Assembly (NCBI GenBank): GCA_005406025.1
Contig: BGZK01000015.1
Coordinates: 186,001-250,000, forward strand
Direction: 5' to 3'
Source: Eumeta japonica
Lineage: Eukaryota; Arthropoda; Insecta; Lepidoptera; Psychidae
Length of the DNA stretch: 64,000 nt
This document shows positions 59,245-64,000 of this stretch, one piece after another. Numbering within the stretch: position 1 is the first letter of the stretch; each line of letters starts with the position of its first letter. The notes beneath the pieces were generated by a model. The model was not told where the DNA came from. It saw only the letters and a program-made list of their open reading frames with translations, and made no database searches. A program made the translations under genes and the position numbers.

Positions 59245-60457
59245 TAGTCTAGTCAAAAAGTGGGTTCTCTGCGAGAAATAGTTAATGGTCCTTTAAAAAT
59301 ATGAGCCGTAGCTCAATCGATTCGAGAGATTCTGAGAAAGACGTATATTTTCCGCAAAAATTGCGATTGTAAAAAAAAAAAAGCTATAAAATGGAGGCCT
59401 CCGTTTGTTGTTAATAGCTCAACTTTAAAAAGTAGCGAGAGCTAGGCGCTTTAAAAAAAGTGCCTTAAGGAAGAAGAAGCTTTCAATAAAAACCTTCGAC
59501 TTTTGCAATACTAGTCACCATTATATGCAATTTTAATTTGACGCTGAAAATAGGCTTCCGTATAGTCGTTACAGCCTTCTTCTAGGCTTGCCTCTACTGA
59601 AAGTATACTACACAAAAAAATAGAATACATCATAAAAGTTTATAAAAGCTTTTTTATTTGCTTATTACGTTTTAAAGTAAAAAAATATGGAATATCCCAA
59701 AAATTTTGTTAATTTTTTTTTTACTAAATGTTTTATTATCGCTGTTTTCGTATCTAATAATAAGTAATTAGATTAGTAGTGTAGCAAAAAAAATGTTAAC
59801 GCCATTTTTTTATAAATTGCTTATAAACATATGGCCAAGTTTAATATTTACATAATTATTTTTTACCACTTTGTTGTAGTAATAACATAATTATTTAAAA
59901 AATATTCTTAAAAAAAATTTAATTGTTTTTAATAGTTTTCCTTTTATTTATCAAGCACTTAAATAATTAGTTAGAAATATTTTTTAATTATCTATTCTCA
60001 ATATTTTTTAAATTTTACGCTTTTTGATATTAACAATTTGATTGTTTATAACAATTTGTTATAAACAAATTGTAATTTGCATATTTTTTTTCTGAAACTA
60101 TTAAAATTCCATAAACAACCAATATTGTTGATTTTTTTTACTGCATTTTTAAATATTTTGTGACACCAAATCGATTCAGTCATCGGATTTGTCAAGCTAT
60201 AAATTGCTGTAAATTTACTGCTAGAAATTTTCTTCTTTTTGAGAGGCTTTTTTTAATTTTTCCTATCTCTTAAAGTTTTCAGTTATCGCCAAAAAACGGA
60301 GACCTTTTTTTGCTTTTTGTATTTATGACAAACGCTATTTTTGTTTGTGGAAAAAAATACGTCTTTCTCATAATTGCGTCTCGAATCGAATGAGCTTTTG
60401 CTCATCTTTAATTATTTTTCGCAGAAAACTCATAAAACTCATTTCTGGACCAATCTA
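59245..60457. mobile_element. 1.2-kb element with long imperfect inverted ends, unclassified
   Basis: The left arm (about 59245-59480) and the right arm (about 60190-60457) are inverted relatives. Matching blocks are TCTGCGAGAAATAGTTAA against TCTGCGAAAAATAATTAA, TCGATTCGAGAGATTCTGAG against TCGATTCGAGACGCAATTATG, GAGAAAGACGTATATTTTCC against GAGAAAGACGTATTTTTTTC, and GGCCTCCGTTTGTTG against AGGTCTCCGTTTTTTGG. The tips read TAGTCTAGTC and TAGATTGGTC. The middle (59660-60180) is extremely A/T-rich and non-coding. The target duplication is not clear. This looks like a large foldback or MITE-type element of a class I cannot name. Confidence 0.7.
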
Positions 60458-60619
60458 TTAATTCTCTTTATTATTCGAACAAATTGTTCAATTACCTAGC
60501 AATCTGGAAGGATTCTACAATTTACAATATAAATAATTTCAGATTCATAGCATGAAAGGATCAAATACATTACCTTTTCGTGTCAATTTTGACGAGCCTA
60601 GTAATAGCAGAAAAAATGC

Positions 60620-61180
60620 AATGAAGATCCCGCTTCCCGAAAGGAAATACCCGCTCCTTGAACTTGTCGCTGCGCGCGCGCGTACCTCGCTACGTCGACA
60701 CTGAAATAGCCCAAACAATAATAAACAGAAACTCAGCGGTCTGCCAACGGGCCTCAGATTTTATGCTTTGATCCTACAGATATTTCTGTATGTATGACAA
60801 ACCAGAACAAATTTCAGTCGGGACGGGTTTGCGATTCGCGACGTCTTTGAAAAATAAAGAAAAAAAAAAGATCGAGACGGATTTTAGGAAGCTACCTATA
60901 TTACTTTTTTCAATTAGACACGAAGTTATAATTCGTGGAAATCGAGGCCAGCGAAGGCCGCGCCGTGTTCTGAATGCGGTGATGTTATTGCCTTCGTCGA
61001 GCGCGCGCGGCTGGCGCGTCTAAACAAGGCGCTCGCCTTAAAGGGACGCTAAGACGAATGGCAAATTATGTTCTGCCAGATGATGTCGATCACTGCTTCG
61101 ATGCGTGTGTAATGCGCGTGCGTTCACCTCCGCCTCGATAGCTTCGGATTATTCGGTATCGTATCCTCGGAGCATCCTGA
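60620..61180. promoter_or_regulatory. CpG-rich island
   Basis: Contains TGCGCGCGCGCGTACC near 60670 and GAGCGCGCGCGGCTGGCGCG near 61000. Frames are open on both strands because of the base composition. No splice sites or motifs fix a gene, so an enhancer or promoter island is the most I can suggest. Confidence 0.3.
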
Positions 61181-62309
61181 AATTAACATATAAGATGTTT
61201 TACTTTTTGTAACTTTCGTAATTTTCGTGCGTTGGCCCGGGTTGGTTGGTGCTATCGAAAAACGATTGCTGACTTAAATTACAGATTTCATATATTCCGT
61301 TTTTATAAAAAAAAAAAATTGTTCTTAATCACACGTCATTACATATCGTATTAGTAAATTACATAAATATTATTTCCATTTCTTTTTGAATGTTATATGA
61401 AATAATAAAGTCAAATTTTATAGAATAGTACCGTTATTAATCCAAACATTGGTCAAATATTTTTATATAAAACGTGTTTTTGAAACAAATCGAAACTGAA
61501 AGAATTTTTTTCATCGTTAACCTAATTGGCTTACTGGTAACTGAACTTTGTGCACTAGCGTAGCCGACGAGCTCGGTCCTTAAGTCCTTAGCCCTAGAGC
61601 GTAGTTGCATAAACGGCAGAATGTAATAAATCGATTTAGATTCAACTTCATTTCCATTCAGTAACTATCCTTACATTCTGCTCTTATATACTTTGTTTAT
61701 AAATATATAAACTCTTGGACATGGCATGAACTTTAACTCTGAACATATTGATCTGAATTTTAAGTATTATCTACATCTCACTATCGAGTACATGTATGGC
61801 GATGATAATAGATTGCCATTTTAATGAATTTTATTCTAATCAAACTCTATTTTTTTCTCCCAAAACCGTAATTTCGCCTGTTGTTTGTATAAATAAATAG
61901 TCAACGAATCAAACAAAGAATAAGTGTATAAACAACCTTACTTCTTTGATATCCTATTTAATTTTTTACCAAATATTTTAATATACACAGTCGTAATATA
62001 CATATTTAAATAAATATTTACGTGATGTTTATATTTATATAAGCGTATTGTACCTATTCGTATGTGTAGGCAAATGATGTATATAATGGTCGAGTTAAAG
62101 GCCATCATAGATAACACAGATACGTAAAGATATATATTATAGCGAATCACCTCTTAACACCATAAATACATCGAACGATACAAAAATGTATATGATAGTA
62201 CATTAATATATAGTTTAGTGGCGATATATTTATAGTGGGTTGAAAGATGTTTTGCTAAATACATGACGCTCTATACATAATGCCCTTACCTTTATCATAA
62301 CTTTATACT

Positions 62310-62830
62310 ATACATAAAATAAAACAGTAGAATTCGGCGTGTCTGCATTTTGAAATTGTCTATGAAAAACGGAAAGTAGACGATGCTAGTATAACAGAAA
62401 ATAACGATTTTTAATTTTATTGTTTGTCTGTCGGTCTGTTCGCACACGAGCAAGCGAACCATTAGTGCTTGGATGATCACCGATGTCCATGGTCACCAGT
62501 GCATTGCCGGCCTCTTGGGAGGGAATAGTATGTCTAATGGAGGGGAACGGGTTGATGAAAGGTATAGAGGGAGAGTGGACCACCGGTACTTTTACTCACT
62601 GGACAAAACCCAACAGCGAAAGCTACAACTTCACGTCCGTATTCTCTGTTAGTGTGGTTATTTCACCGGTCGAGCTGGCCTGTTTTCTTGCTACAACCAT
62701 TTGGCCACAGTATGAATCTACCACAATAATTAAGTAATTATTAATTAACTTAATAGCTTAAAAAATTATAATGCGGATTTCACAGCAAATAAAGATTGGC
62801 TTAGAGTAGATTATAAGTTTTATTTCATTT
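62310..62830 (+). repeat. Dispersed repeat family B, copy 3
   Basis: Begins AAAACAGTAGAATTCGGCGT, has GGAAAGTAGACGATGCTAGT and AACGATTTTTAATTTTATTG, and resumes at 62765 with AATGCGGATTTCACAGCAAA and ATTGGCTTAGAGTAGA. The middle (62440-62745) is unrelated inserted or diverged sequence. Confidence 0.55.
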
Positions 62831-63725
62831 AAAATCGGACGTCAGAAAAAAAATATCCTCGTTTAAAGATCTAGTCTGATAAGTTACAACAAGACAATGA
62901 GGAGGGGAGGTTTGGATGCAGAGAGGGATGGGAGAGATGGAATTGGCAGAGGAGAGGATGATCGGGGTTGGATGAGTAATGAAATGAAAGAGGGGGTTAA
63001 ATTGCAATAAAACCTTGTGACATACCGAATACCACGCGAACGAACCCGCGAGCACAACTAGTAACGAATAATGTTATTGATTTTTTTTTAGATTTTTTTT
63101 TGCACCGCTCGATATTTTTAGTTTGTTGACAAGTATCACGCCATAATGTATATCTTCATATTATCCGCGCTGTTTGAGACGTCCTTATACGTACAATTAA
63201 TAAATTCCTCTATGTCTAATAGTGACTGCTTCTTGAGTGAACATCAATAAATTGTTCCCAATTCTCATCGTAGTTCTGATTCCGATGTCAATTCCCGTTT
63301 GCGTTCCGATTCTATTCCCTATCTCCAATTTGCTCTTAATTGGTTCGAATTAAATTAATAAATTAAACTTATTTATGCATTAAAACTAGACATTCGAATA
63401 CTTTCCTTATATTTTTTCGTCGTTATAAAAAATAAAACGCTTAATAATATGTTTCAACGTAAGTATTAAAACATGTAAATATTCAAATAGTAAATATTCA
63501 AACATGTAACTAACTCTTGATTTAAATAAAAATAAAACACAAGTGTTGTAGTTATGAAGATTTTTTATAAAACATGAATTAACAAACCACTGTTCAATAT
63601 TCTTTAGCTACACTTACAGAAAAAATATACTTTAATCTCTAAACTATCATTCGAGAAAAATACATTAAATTTTTCAATTAATAATTTAACATTCATAATG
63701 ATTAAATTTATTTAAAGTTTAGTAA

Positions 63726-63896
63726 TTACTGTGTAAAATCACACTGAAACATCACAGTCGGATGGATACGGGGACTTTGTTCTGTATTGCGTAGTGATGA
63801 TAAGCGATCACACCGCGCCACGCTCCCCGCTGTCGGCTTCAAACGCCGACTTATCGCCGATGGGCTTTCGTCAATTTTCGTCATGTCCACCGTCAT
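63726..63896 (-). CDS. Candidate 56-aa open frame at the window edge
   Basis: On the minus strand, ATG at 63896 opens 56 codons to TAA (63726-63728). It reads MTVDMTKIDESPSAISRRLK, then PTAGSVARCDRLSSLRN. The composition is coding-like and GC-rich against an AT-rich background. A possible donor (gtatcc, about 63759) lies inside. No domain is recognised, and the plus strand is also largely open, so this may be a GC-rich regulatory island rather than an exon. Confidence 0.25.
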   Translation of the reverse strand: MTVDMTKIDESPSAISRRLKPTAGSVARCDRLSSLRNTEQSPRIHPTVMFQCDFTQ

Positions 63897-64000
63897 TTAC
63901 ACAACTTTTATGATGTGGAAATCAATTAGGACCAGTTTTTCAGTAATTAATATAAATATTTACAATGCTCACTATGCATTCTATCAAACTAATTCATTAA

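Noticed and set aside
60035..60080. AT-rich palindrome around ttataacaatttgttataaa
   Set aside because: Low-complexity A/T sequence inside the core of the long-inverted-end element; expected by chance at this composition.
60790..61160. Coding-like frames on both strands of the CpG-rich island
   Set aside because: GC-rich DNA lacks stop codons by composition. No splice sites or motifs distinguish a real exon, so only an island is annotated.

Overview
This window looks like a gene-poor, AT-rich stretch of an insect nuclear genome, most likely a moth or butterfly. The basis is spliced animal genes with GT-AG introns, several mariner relics, and many short dispersed repeats that I recognise from memory as typical of Lepidoptera. 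Examples are the repeat opening with a CAAGTGCGAGT-like end and closing in GGTACGGAATCC-like sequence, and the repeat with the GTGTCCATGGGCGGCGGTGATC-like core. I could run no search, so the order is inferred and no species is proposed.

Layout. 1-1011 (+) holds the last three coding exons of vinculin, with its 3'UTR running to about 1.5 kb. 2.2-3.2 kb is a nest of dispersed repeats interrupted by a MITE. 3.9-5.4 kb is a decayed copy of a multi-copy arthropod repeat protein bounded by short inverted ends. 6190-11528 (-) is a complete three-exon gene for the spliceosomal protein SmG (76 aa); its 4.3-kb second intron hosts a dead mariner and a tRNA-like SINE head. From 12769 (+), divergent to SmG, starts an unidentified gene. 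Its first coding exon (53 codons plus two bases) ends in a consensus donor, and a phase-compatible second exon sits at about 17860-18007. No convincing later exon is visible, so everything from about 18 kb to the end may be intron of this gene, intergenic DNA, or both.

From 14 to 64 kb the DNA is mostly mobile-element debris: mariner relics from at least three lineages (five loci in the window, one an inverted two-copy chimera), LINE fragments, PIF/Harbinger-like MITEs with 3-bp TTA/TAA target duplications, hAT-like MITEs with near-perfect 8-bp duplications, foldback elements, minisatellites and AT microsatellites. GC-richer islands (about 21.8, 28.4, 38.3, 56.4, 57.1-57.5, 60.6-61.2 and 63.75-63.9 kb) could be alternative promoters, exons or regulatory elements.

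The items most worth following are: a perfect 100-bp inverted repeat at 21164-21375; a 1.2-kb element with long imperfect inverted ends at 59245-60457; a tail-to-tail mariner chimera at 45745-47287; a patch of decayed coding-like sequence of unknown origin at 49.5-51.2 kb; and the unidentified split gene at 12.8-18 kb. I found no CRISPR array, operon, rRNA gene or intact transposase gene.
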